This document shows positions 27,801-34,400 of a stretch of 34,400 nt of DNA, one piece after another. The notes under the pieces were generated by a model. It saw only the letters and a list, made by a program, of their open reading frames with translations. It had not been told where the DNA came from and did not search any database. The translations under genes and the position numbers were made by a program. Source of the DNA: Methanothrix sp. (GTDB lineage Archaea; Halobacteriota; Methanosarcinia; Methanotrichales; Methanotrichaceae); contig RPOO01000003.1 of NCBI GenBank assembly GCA_003857025.1, positions 1 to 34,400 on the forward strand, written 5' to 3'. Positions within the stretch are counted from its first letter, which is position 1. Every line of letters begins with the position of its first letter.

Positions 27801-28991
27801 CTCCGGCCAGATGACGGACATGATGGTATCCGTGGGCGAGAGGCCCGTGGGCGAATCCATCCATTCCGAGATCCTGCGCCGGTGCATGGAGGCAGGAGTG
27901 AAGACGGGCACATCCAGCTCCCGCAAGAGGTCACGGGTGAGCCGGTGCTCGCCGCCCAGCGGACCGCCGTTGATCCTGAACATGGTCAGATTGACCAGAG
28001 CATCGATTATCGGGCTATCGCCCCGGAAGAAGAATCTCCGCATAGCCTGCAAATTGTTGATGCCGTCGGAGTAGACGGGGATCAGATTAACATGGCCAAG
28101 CCCCTTCGCCAGGGCATGAAGCGTCACCAACCCCTGATCAAAATAGCGACCGCCGTAGAGGAGGACGCCCACCGTCGGCAGACTATCATCGTAGCCCGTC
28201 TTTTGCAGAAAATCCTCCAAACCGGAAAAATGGCCGTGATCGGGATGATAAAGGCCGAACTCCTGCATCTCCACAGGGTCCCCGGCCCTGGGAAGCAAAT
28301 CCGAGCAGCCCAGGTAGTCATGCAGCAGCAGGACGAGCAGGTTTCGATAGTTCTCCTTGCCTCCAAATTTCCAGTATTTGGTGAATTTGATGTAGTTGGC
28401 GGCGTCTTTCATAGGGCCGACGGGAAGCAGCTTTCCGCCCGCTTCCGTCACTTTCAGTGCCGCCTCCATCATCATCTTTGCCTTTTGCATTCTTTTTCGC
28501 AGAGCCTCCGGGTCCTTATCCTGATGGGGGTCCATATTTTGCATCCGGTCGGAGACTGATCCGGTGCTCGATTTGGAGCCGGTCATGGAACCCGTCGTGG
28601 AACCTGTAATAGAGCCGGACATGGAACCGGACAATGAGCCGATCATCTCTGCAATCCTCTTTCCCCGGAAGGAGCCCATGCGCGTCAGGGCCATCATCTC
28701 CTTGAAGGCCCGCCCCATAGGAATCACAAGACTGATCACGACATTGTTCTCATCCTTGAGCTGGCGAAGGAGAATGTCGATGACGCCGCTCCCTGCTCCC
28801 ATCAGGTCGATGAGCACGGCATCGGCGGACTTCAGGCTCCCGGAAAATGCCTGCACATCGATCTCTTCATTGCCGATCTGGCTGGGGTGATATATTTCGA
28901 GGTCGAAGGCTAAATTGAACTCATCCCTGAGATCCTGGGCGGCTTTGACGAGGCTTGGCACCAGAACCGGTGAAATAAAGATAATCTTCAT
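24810..28991 (-). CDS. CobN/BchH-like metal chelatase large subunit
   Basis: 1393 aa; family-typical segments such as DALVHVGTHGLAEFTKGKEVGMSSRCFPDLLIGDMPHFYYYHITNTSEAVVAKRRLYATLVGYNNPP, LWGFETTKTGGETIGQILCYLGLK, RIDCLVNICGFFRDMFPN, FEYFGGLSNAV. Confidence 0.93.
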   Translation of the reverse strand: MKIIFISPVLVPSLVKAAQDLRDEFNLAFDLEIYHPSQIGNEEIDVQAFSGSLKSADAVLIDLMGAGSGVIDILLRQLKDENNVVISLVIPMGRAFKEMMALTRMGSFRGKRIAEMIGSLSGSMSGSITGSTTGSMTGSKSSTGSVSDRMQNMDPHQDKDPEALRKRMQKAKMMMEAALKVTEAGGKLLPVGPMKDAANYIKFTKYWKFGGKENYRNLLVLLLHDYLGCSDLLPRAGDPVEMQEFGLYHPDHGHFSGLEDFLQKTGYDDSLPTVGVLLYGGRYFDQGLVTLHALAKGLGHVNLIPVYSDGINNLQAMRRFFFRGDSPIIDALVNLTMFRINGGPLGGEHRLTRDLLRELDVPVFTPASMHRRRISEWMDSPTGLSPTDTIMSVIWPELDGSIEPIPCSAVAEIQNGGITIQEVVSIPDRMERITSRIRNRIRLRRLLNTEKRVALIIYSYPPGDGNLGGASFLNVFESLVVLLRHLKNSGYQTTLPEGKLSRIFEQLSFSNSGIWFGPDKAAKNCVRLGARQYRDYFDTLPDEMRRDVVAAWGEPPGKVMVAKNDARTDARTDAKTDLRNNGKSDLRTDQWCDSGINERIDLGVGERIGQGKSTRKGPDCSAEADILIPGIVLGNIFIGIQPCRPPLKDQDLAAASHDKTAPSHHQYIAFYHWLEKIWKADALVHVGTHGLAEFTKGKEVGMSSRCFPDLLIGDMPHFYYYHITNTSEAVVAKRRLYATLVGYNNPPYTTSDLYEDYVELQKLIDELAETRVQDPQRSPRILEQILALAEKLNFLETDVEKIHDELYRMKRSIMPKGLHILGESYSQDDLAAFMTSILRYDRSGIKSLNRIIAESEGIDYDKALKDRSAFLPQLEKIDELCARLSSDCLHRSVDEAVRDLAAMETEAIDTADIETDAMDTAAMDASMKSKLSLHLSLQDKEELAASLNFGLKLVQCYSDNSLEIANLMRGLRGGFIEQGDGGDLIRSPEVLPSGRNLTQFDPTRVPTPAACERGGEIARNTLSAYWEKNGEWPESTGVVLWGFETTKTGGETIGQILCYLGLKVNRGKGTWAPQLEPIPLQELGRPRIDCLVNICGFFRDMFPNIMEFLDQASHLAASLDEPPHMNYVRKHSLENLSHLKETGLDEKTAARIADGRIFGPRAGEYGTRLLPIVEDSIWKTEEELSEVFIRSVGHVYARDLHGFQAEAVYRENLARVRLVSQVRDTHDHEIIDLDHYFEYFGGLSNAVRSAGGDRPQMLITDTTGEAIRTEDLQDSVNRGIRTRLLNPKWIDAMLQHDYHGGQQIAKRVENALGLAATTHSIADWVWSGIAERYIFDEQVRDRLEKNNKFACGKIMERLLEAERRGYWNASENELERIKEAYLDLEGVIEEAAK

Positions 28992-29171
28992 GCTGCTTCA
29001 TCCATTTTTTTTATCCATAAACGGCGGCAGTATCCAGATGGATTGCATTTTGCAGTCTTGCCCCGTAATTTCATTATCATTGTTTTATCCTCAGTATTAG
29101 CGCATTACTTTTATTATTAATTTATTTTTTTAAGTTATTTTTCCCATTTTTGCTTCGTTATTTCCTTCTAA

Positions 29172-29375
29172 TTATTTCGTGCATATTGCAGCCAATTCAT
29201 AGATCGATTCCTGAAGGCATACTGCGACAAATCCCCTTGATGATTCCAGGAACAATCCCAGAATTATTCCTGAGAGCAAGCCCAAGAATAGCCCTTGAAG
29301 AATTCCTGAGAACAATCCCAGGAACACGCCAAGGATCAGTCCGTATGCCGCTCCAAAAAATAATCCGAACGTCAT
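29172..29375 (-). CDS. GxxxG-periodic membrane microprotein (67 aa)
   Basis: MTFGLFFGAAYGLILGVFLGLFSGILQGLFLGLLSGIILGLFLE...: Gly at every fourth residue from 4 to 40. Begins 9 nt after the ferredoxin stop with a GGAAT SD-like sequence. Confidence 0.6.
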   Translation of the reverse strand: MTFGLFFGAAYGLILGVFLGLFSGILQGLFLGLLSGIILGLFLESSRGFVAVCLQESIYELAAICTK

Positions 29376-29384
29376 GAAATATTC

Positions 29385-29792
29385 CTAGACGTAATAAACA
29401 TACTTTTGAAAGTCCTTCTTATCCGGAAATGAGATAGCTCCCTCAGGACAGCGCCCCTCGCAGCCGGTGCAGAGCATGACGCACTCGTAGGGATTGGCAA
29501 CGACGATGGACCCGTCTGCTTTTTCGGAATAAACGCCTTTGGGGCAGAAATTCAGACAGACTTTGCATTGCTTGCAGGCCTTTTGATCAATGCTCGGGTG
29601 CCACTTGATTTGATTTCTGGGAAGGGTCAGCCTGCGCCTTTCGCTGACACTATGCATTAACTCTCTGCGTTTCCTCTCATCGCTTCCCGCCAGCAGCATC
29701 TTGAGGGTGATCTCGGCCTTGAGCTTCAGGGGCATGTTGGCCATCATGGCCCAGGCCGCCACTTTCATGGATTTCTTCTTTCCTTCGGACAT
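29385..29792 (-). CDS. 2[4Fe-4S] ferredoxin-domain protein
   Basis: CKQCKVCLNFCPKGVY and CVMLCTGCEGRCPEGAISFP; start at MSEGKKKS (29792, upstream GGAG) preferred over 29846. Confidence 0.88.
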   Translation of the reverse strand: MSEGKKKSMKVAAWAMMANMPLKLKAEITLKMLLAGSDERKRRELMHSVSERRRLTLPRNQIKWHPSIDQKACKQCKVCLNFCPKGVYSEKADGSIVVANPYECVMLCTGCEGRCPEGAISFPDKKDFQKYVYYV

Positions 29793-29846
29793 GTGCGACT
29801 CCAATATTATGCAGCTAATCGAAATGAGCTGCTTTGCTAACACCAA

Positions 29847-30104
29847 TTATTTATAATTTAATCTATATTTTTTACGTCTCAGAATCTCTGCATCTGATCC
29901 AGGATAGAAGAGCGCCATCCACTGACATTGCATAAAGAGCTTGCAGGCTTCCGTTTCAGGAAATCCTGCATCTTCTTCGATCCCTTCGATGCAGCCAAAG
30001 CTGTCGCCCCTGCTCGATAATTCCACACAGCCCCGCCTCTCCTCTGCTTGCGCTCTTCTCACGGGATGGCCGGAGAAGAGCCTCTCAATAATGCTCTTCA
30101 GCAT
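29847..30104 (-). CDS. Small Cys-containing protein of unknown function (85 aa)
   Basis: MLKSIIERLFSGHPVRRAQAEERRGCVELSSRGDSFGCIEGIEEDAGFPETEACKLFMQCQWMALFYPGSDAEILRRKKYRLNYK; overlaps the btuC-like stop by 7 nt. The longer supplied ORF (to 30473) is antisense-frame noise upstream of this start. Confidence 0.65.
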   Translation of the reverse strand: MLKSIIERLFSGHPVRRAQAEERRGCVELSSRGDSFGCIEGIEEDAGFPETEACKLFMQCQWMALFYPGSDAEILRRKKYRLNYK

Positions 30105-31213
30105 GATTTCTTCCTCCGTTTCATGAAGAGATAAACGAAAAGCGGCACCCCGAGAAGGGATGTCATCAGGCCCACCGGCAGGACTGCCGGAGCGAAGACC
30201 GTCTTGCCCACGGCATCGGCTCCCAGGAGCAGCAAGGCCCCCATCAGGGCTGACGTCAGCAAGAGAAAACGATGATCTCCGCCGATGACTATGCGGGCCA
30301 TGTGAGGAGCCACGAGGCCGATGAAGCCGATGGTTCCAGTGAACGATATGATGGCAGCCGTGATGAGCGAGGCGATAGTCATGGTGGCCATTCGGGTTTT
30401 GTTGATATCGACGCCGAGGCTGGTGGCAATCTCGTCTCCCGACTCCAGGGCATTTATGTCCCAGGATTTCCACAAGAGCCAGGGAAGGCAGAGGGCCACG
30501 ACGACGAAGACCAGGCCGACGCTGTGCCAGGTCGATCTGCCCAGGCTTCCCATAGTCCAGAAGACCAGGGCGTGCACATCCTCAGAGCGGCCTACGTACT
30601 GCAGAACGGAGGTCAGGGCCGAGAAGAAGTACATGATGGCAATTCCCGCCAAAACCATTGATTCGGATGAGATGCCTTTGATCTCGGCCAGGACAAAGAC
30701 GGCTGCTGCTGCTATCAGAGAGAATATGAAGGCATTCAGGACGATGAGGTACTCGCCGCCCGCCAGCCCGGCCCCGAGAATGATGGCCAGGGCCGCCCCA
30801 AAGCTCGCTGCAGACGATATGCCGAGCGTGAAGGGACTGGCCAGGGGATTTCGCAATATGCCCTGCATGGCTGCACCGGCTGCGGCCAGCCCCATGCCGG
30901 CCAGGATGCCCATGATGATCGGAGGCAGCCTCAACTCCCAGACGACCATCTCACCCAGCCATGAGGCCTGAAAGTAGCCTGGAAATGCTCTGGCCAGCAC
31001 GGCGGCGTAAACATCGGCAAGCGTCAATCCTGATGAGCCCAGGGTTGCCGATAGTCCCGCCAGCAAAATGAGTGAGAGGAAGAGGACGGCGGCCAAAAGC
31101 AGCTTTCGTTTTACGAATCCTTTATAAACCAGCCCGATGCTGTCGGCATCTCTTTTGCCGACGGCTGCATCGGAGAGATTCGCCCCCTGCGAAACAACAT
31201 CAGATGATGCCAT
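30098..31213 (-). CDS. btuC: BtuC/FecCD-family ABC transporter permease
   Basis: Multi-TM; AMQGILRNPLASPFTLGISSAASFGAALAIILG, GSLGRSTW, FTGTIGFIGLVAPHMARIVIGGDHRFLLLTSALMGALLLLGADAVGKTVFAPAVLPVGLMTSLLGVPLFVYLF. Start at MASSDVV preferred over 31402. Confidence 0.93.
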   Translation of the reverse strand: MASSDVVSQGANLSDAAVGKRDADSIGLVYKGFVKRKLLLAAVLFLSLILLAGLSATLGSSGLTLADVYAAVLARAFPGYFQASWLGEMVVWELRLPPIIMGILAGMGLAAAGAAMQGILRNPLASPFTLGISSAASFGAALAIILGAGLAGGEYLIVLNAFIFSLIAAAAVFVLAEIKGISSESMVLAGIAIMYFFSALTSVLQYVGRSEDVHALVFWTMGSLGRSTWHSVGLVFVVVALCLPWLLWKSWDINALESGDEIATSLGVDINKTRMATMTIASLITAAIISFTGTIGFIGLVAPHMARIVIGGDHRFLLLTSALMGALLLLGADAVGKTVFAPAVLPVGLMTSLLGVPLFVYLFMKRRKKSC

Positions 31214-31419
31214 TTTCTCTATTGCCCCAGATTCTTTATTTTGCCATTTTGCCAACGACACGATACAGCGAATGGATGCAGCGAATGGATACCGCAAAGG
31301 ACAGAGCAAAAGGACTGGGCGTAAGGAAAAGCGAAAGAATACGGCGATTGTTGGCCGCCCGCCTCCGACAGCTTGACCCAAATCGCTAACCTCTGCCGCC
31401 AAATCCCATCCCGCAAATT

Positions 31420-32553
31420 CTATCCAACCTCCGGATAAACGAAGCTTCGTCCTTCCTGCCAGGAGACATCCAGGAATGCCAGATATTCCCTGTAGACCTG
31501 AGCGGGATCGATATCGATCTTTGGATGAAGTATCTTGGCAAGACTGGCAATTCCCACCGGCAGGTCGGGCCCAACGGTCGCATCCACGCTGAGCACGTAA
31601 ACCCGATCATTGCTGATGGCCGGGATCTTCGTTCCGCCGGGGCGGCTGAGGATATTGTTTCGGATCTCTTTTAGTTTCGTTGCAGAAACGGAATCTTCCA
31701 TCGACCAGCCGGGCATCCCGTCCTTCGAGGTTAAGGGCTGGTGCTTTATGATCACATCCGGGCTTTTCGCCGCCACCCACTCCCAGGCAACCTTGGCCGA
31801 TTCGGTCCCTTCCTGGAAGATGCAAACGCCGCCTGCCTCGTTCACCATCCGGCTCATGGCCGAATGGCCGCCGTAAGTGGAGAGATCGCTTAAGGCTCCC
31901 GAGGAGCCCATGCTCTCGAAAAAGACCGTCGCCGGTGCAAGTCCCTGCACGGCCTTCTCGGCCTTCTCGACCTCGCCGTCATACCATTGCAGATACTCCT
32001 TTGCCTCGCTCTCCTTTCCCAAAATTTCTCCGAGCTTGGTCATCTCTTCCCGGATCTTCTCCGGCTCATAAAAGTTCAGGCCGATAACAGTTATGTTCTT
32101 GAAGGCGGAGAGCTTCATCGAGACCGTATCCGCTCCCATTCCGTAAGCTCTGTCAGGCGCGGTGTAGCAGAGGACTATGATGTCGGGAGTGATTTTGTCA
32201 CCCTGTTCTGCGACCTTGACAATCTTCTCATAGTCAACCTCCGTCCTGGACCCCACGCCGACTGCATCCTTTATGCTCGGATAGTAGCCGCCCTTGCCCA
32301 GAACCTGATCGACAGCCCCCACAATCTTGTCGCCGGAGCCGAGGATGACGACGGCCTCGGCTGCGTTCTCATTCAGTACTACTATCCTTTGCACCGGGGC
32401 CTGAATGACAACCGGCCTGTTCTCCGAATCGATGAATGTCATCGGGTACCCTGATCCGGTGCTTTCGGATGCTTGAGAAGGATTCGCAAAAAGACTCAGA
32501 AGAATTATTGATAGGATTGATATGATTGAAGCTCTTGCTCTTCTTTTTTTCAT
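31420..32553 (-). CDS. BtuF/FepB-like ABC substrate-binding protein (no dockerin)
   Basis: MKKRRARASIISILSIILLSLFANPSQASES signal; YPMTFIDSENRPVVIQAPVQRIVVLNENAAEAVVILGSGDKIVGAVDQV; directly upstream of the btuC-like gene on the same strand. Confidence 0.88.
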   Translation of the reverse strand: MKKRRARASIISILSIILLSLFANPSQASESTGSGYPMTFIDSENRPVVIQAPVQRIVVLNENAAEAVVILGSGDKIVGAVDQVLGKGGYYPSIKDAVGVGSRTEVDYEKIVKVAEQGDKITPDIIVLCYTAPDRAYGMGADTVSMKLSAFKNITVIGLNFYEPEKIREEMTKLGEILGKESEAKEYLQWYDGEVEKAEKAVQGLAPATVFFESMGSSGALSDLSTYGGHSAMSRMVNEAGGVCIFQEGTESAKVAWEWVAAKSPDVIIKHQPLTSKDGMPGWSMEDSVSATKLKEIRNNILSRPGGTKIPAISNDRVYVLSVDATVGPDLPVGIASLAKILHPKIDIDPAQVYREYLAFLDVSWQEGRSFVYPEVG

Positions 32554-32608
32554 CTCGTTTCTCATCCCTGTTTTCATCCCGGCCCAACTAATCAATTTTG
32601 TTGGACTA

Positions 32609-32640
32609 AGATCAATTAATATTGATTTAAGGCTTTCGGG
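32609..32640. promoter_or_regulatory. AT-rich inverted-repeat motif (ATCAAT-TAAT-ATTGAT) upstream of the SBP/permease genes; possible operator
   Basis: GATCAATTAATATTGATTTAAGG, with related AATTGAT(TAATT) motifs at about 6577, 6697, 15013 and 34262 near other genes of the set. Role inferred. Confidence 0.3.
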
Positions 32641-32809
32641 CGGAGACGAGATTGGAGCCGAATTGAGATCGTTAAATCGGATTGAAGCCGAAGAGAAATC
32701 GGATAGATACCAGAATGAAATCGGATGGAAGAAGGATAGAAGTCTATCGAGTGGTTATCATAATTATAATAAATAAAAAAATGATTGCAGGTTTTTGCCT
32801 GCTGCCGAC

Positions 32810-33295
32810 CTACTTGTTTGGCATTCCCGGCGTCGGAACTGTGCTGTTCCCCCATTCTCCGCCATCCGGAATCCTGGCAAATGAGACATCCTTCGTTGCA
32901 GTTCCATACTCCTTCTCATCCACCGGGTTTCCCGCAGCGTCAAACAGCTTTATGCAGTCGCCGTCATTCCCCTGAAACACACCGCTGCTGGACACGAATA
33001 TGGCCAGGAACTCGCCCGGTTTTATTGTTGTGCCGTTTGGTATCGAGTATTCCCCCGGCGTGGATCTGAACACGGTGTCCTTCAGCGTGTATCCGCTTAT
33101 GTCAACCGGCTCCTTGCCGGAGTTGAACAACTCAATGAATTCGTCATCCATCCCGCTGATATCTCCGTTTTTATTCCAGTCGGATGCGGGATTGGCGAGC
33201 ATTTCGTTGATCACGATACTGGCACCGGCGGCATTGACCGCCATGATCACCGAAAACAGGCATATCAGATATTTTGCCATGCACCTAAGACTCAT
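32810..33295 (-). CDS. Secreted lamin-tail-domain (LTD) protein
   Basis: ASIVINEMLANPASDWNKNGDISGMDDEFIELFNSGKEPVDISGYTLKDT...NGTTIKPGEFLAIF...SFARIPDGG; start ATG at 33295 with GGGAGG SD. Confidence 0.88.
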   Translation of the reverse strand: MSLRCMAKYLICLFSVIMAVNAAGASIVINEMLANPASDWNKNGDISGMDDEFIELFNSGKEPVDISGYTLKDTVFRSTPGEYSIPNGTTIKPGEFLAIFVSSSGVFQGNDGDCIKLFDAAGNPVDEKEYGTATKDVSFARIPDGGEWGNSTVPTPGMPNK

Positions 33296-33318
33296 CAAAT
33301 AAAATTCCTCCCTTTGAT

Positions 33319-34242
33319 TCAATGAAATTTCTCGAATGCGTCCTTTGTGTGCCGGACGAAGATCTTCGTAATATCGTCGTTCTCGCCCATACCCATCAGG
33401 TTGAAATCGACCTTGAAACCCTCTTTCTCAAGCATGCTCTTCCAGGAATCGCTCTCGTTGCCGGTGAGGTCATTTAAAGCATGGTCTCCCGCCACTACCA
33501 TGAAGGGCATCAGTCTTACATTCTTGACCTTGGCTTCTTTCAGCTCGGCCAGCACTTCATCATAAGTCGGATATCCTTCTACCGTGCCCAGGAATACGTT
33601 CTTGTAGTCCGCCGCCAGAATATTCGCCATTTGAGAATAGGCGCTGTTGGCTGGGTGCTCGGTCCCGTGCCCCATGAAGACGATGGCAGTCTCATCGGCG
33701 TTCCTTGGGTTCTTATGCGATATCCTTTCCGTTCCAGTGGTATATTCGTCAAACTGCTTGGACAGTGCTGCTGAGACATTGAGATAGTCGTCTCGGCTTG
33801 TGAGAAGCGACGCACCGATGATGAGATTTTTGAAGCCGAACTTTCCGTCTATGCTCTTGATACTTTCCACAATGTTGGCCATATCATGGAACTCCTCTCC
33901 GGGTATTACGTGCAAAGACTGAACCACAACATTGGCATAGCCCTCATCGTTGAGACGGGCAAGAGCCGTTAAGGGATTGTCAATGGAAATGTTGTCTCTT
34001 TCCTGGATCTTGCGCTTGATGTAGTCGGATGTAAAGGCGATCTGAATCTTTGCGTCAGGAAATTCCGTTTTGTAAATTCTCTCGATGTTCTCATAGGCTG
34101 CCTGAGCCTCCGGGTAGCTTGTGCCGAACATTACCAGCAGGATGGCCGGGCTCTCCTTGGCGGGCCTGTCCATTGCCCCATTAACAGGAGCGAGGAAAGC
34201 CAGAGCAAGCATAGCCGCCATTCCAACCAACAATCGTTTCAT
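33319..34242 (-). CDS. cbiK: CbiK-like (anaerobic cobaltochelatase family) protein with signal peptide
   Basis: MKRLLVGMAAMLALAFLAPVNGAMD signal-like; ILLVMFGTSYPEAQAAYENIERIYKTEFPDAKIQIAFTSDYIKRKI, VQSLHVIPGEEFHDM, IVFMGHGTEHPANSAYSQM, VRLMPFMVVAGDHALNDLTG. SD GGGGGA before ATG 34242. Confidence 0.9.
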   Translation of the reverse strand: MKRLLVGMAAMLALAFLAPVNGAMDRPAKESPAILLVMFGTSYPEAQAAYENIERIYKTEFPDAKIQIAFTSDYIKRKIQERDNISIDNPLTALARLNDEGYANVVVQSLHVIPGEEFHDMANIVESIKSIDGKFGFKNLIIGASLLTSRDDYLNVSAALSKQFDEYTTGTERISHKNPRNADETAIVFMGHGTEHPANSAYSQMANILAADYKNVFLGTVEGYPTYDEVLAELKEAKVKNVRLMPFMVVAGDHALNDLTGNESDSWKSMLEKEGFKVDFNLMGMGENDDITKIFVRHTKDAFEKFH

Positions 34243-34311
34243 TTGATCCCCCATATAAACTTAAATTGAATTAAAACAAGTGAAGTAGATTTTATATAAA
34301 AACTTACCGCT

Positions 34312-34400
34312 ATGATTACCGTTCAAATCGATCTAATAGGCTTATCCAGAATTAAGGGGCTTAGTCCAAGAGCAATTACAGCAATTCTGCAAAAAAGAGG
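34312..34400 (+). CDS. Possible start of an ORF running off the window end
   Basis: Own translation MITVQIDLIGLSRIKGLSPRAITAILQKR..., open to the window edge; too short to assign. Confidence 0.25.
   Translation, partial: MITVQIDLIGLSRIKGLSPRAITAILQKR

Noticed and set aside
26322-28559. Long plus-strand ORFs 26322-27212 (296 aa) and 27537-28559 (340 aa)
   Set aside because: Antisense to the well-supported CobN-like gene; composition is that of shadow ORFs with no recognisable motif.
20688-28991. F430 biosynthesis (cfb) or bacteriochlorophyll (bchLNB/H) cluster
   Set aside because: CfbCD uses one NifD-like subunit and travels with CfbB/CfbE, which are absent here; two different large subunits are present. 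Bch-specific partner genes (BchI/D, BchM context) are absent, and both calls would need a phylogeny.
30105-30473. Upstream part of the supplied 208-aa minus ORF 29847-30473
   Set aside because: Out-of-frame overlap with the btuC-like gene; only the last 85 codons (from ATG 30104) look like a real protein.

Overview
The window is archaeal. It looks like a methanogen, possibly Methanothrix/Methanosarcinales-like, but that is inference from gene content and style only. There are three parts. (A) About 390-5640 is a decayed mobile or plasmid-like segment: a frameshifted tyrosine recombinase, a secreted M23-like peptidase, a ParA ATPase, an overlapping ParA-partner gene full of GAGTC/GACTC palindromic DNA repeats, and a chain of small overlapping ORFs. 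Its right edge coincides with the truncated end of a substrate-binding protein (SBP) gene. (B) About 5640-19314 is an array of nine paralogous iron-complex/cobalamin-type (BtuF/FepB-like) SBP genes, two of them truncated and in mixed orientation. Four carry an N-terminal dockerin-like double EF-hand, two carry a shorter EF-hand-like loop, and one carries a C-terminal carboxypeptidase-regulatory-like domain. A SAM methyltransferase and several short tandem-repeat arrays are interspersed. (C) About 19585-34242 (minus strand) holds a Gate-domain membrane protein, a NifH-like reductase, two different NifD/K/E/N-like subunits, a CobN/BchH-like chelatase large subunit, a perfectly periodic GxxxG microprotein, a 2[4Fe-4S] ferredoxin, a Cys-containing 85-aa protein, a BtuC-like permease, a tenth SBP, a lamin-tail-domain protein and a CbiK-like chelatase with a signal peptide. 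The strongest candidate for an undescribed system is (B)+(C): a proposed pathway that captures an extracellular tetrapyrrole or metallophore, imports it, and changes its metal or reduces it with a nitrogenase-like enzyme. No canonical nitrogenase, CfbBCDE, BchLNB or ABC ATPase gene was identified in the window. All family calls are from reading motifs in the translations; no database search was run.
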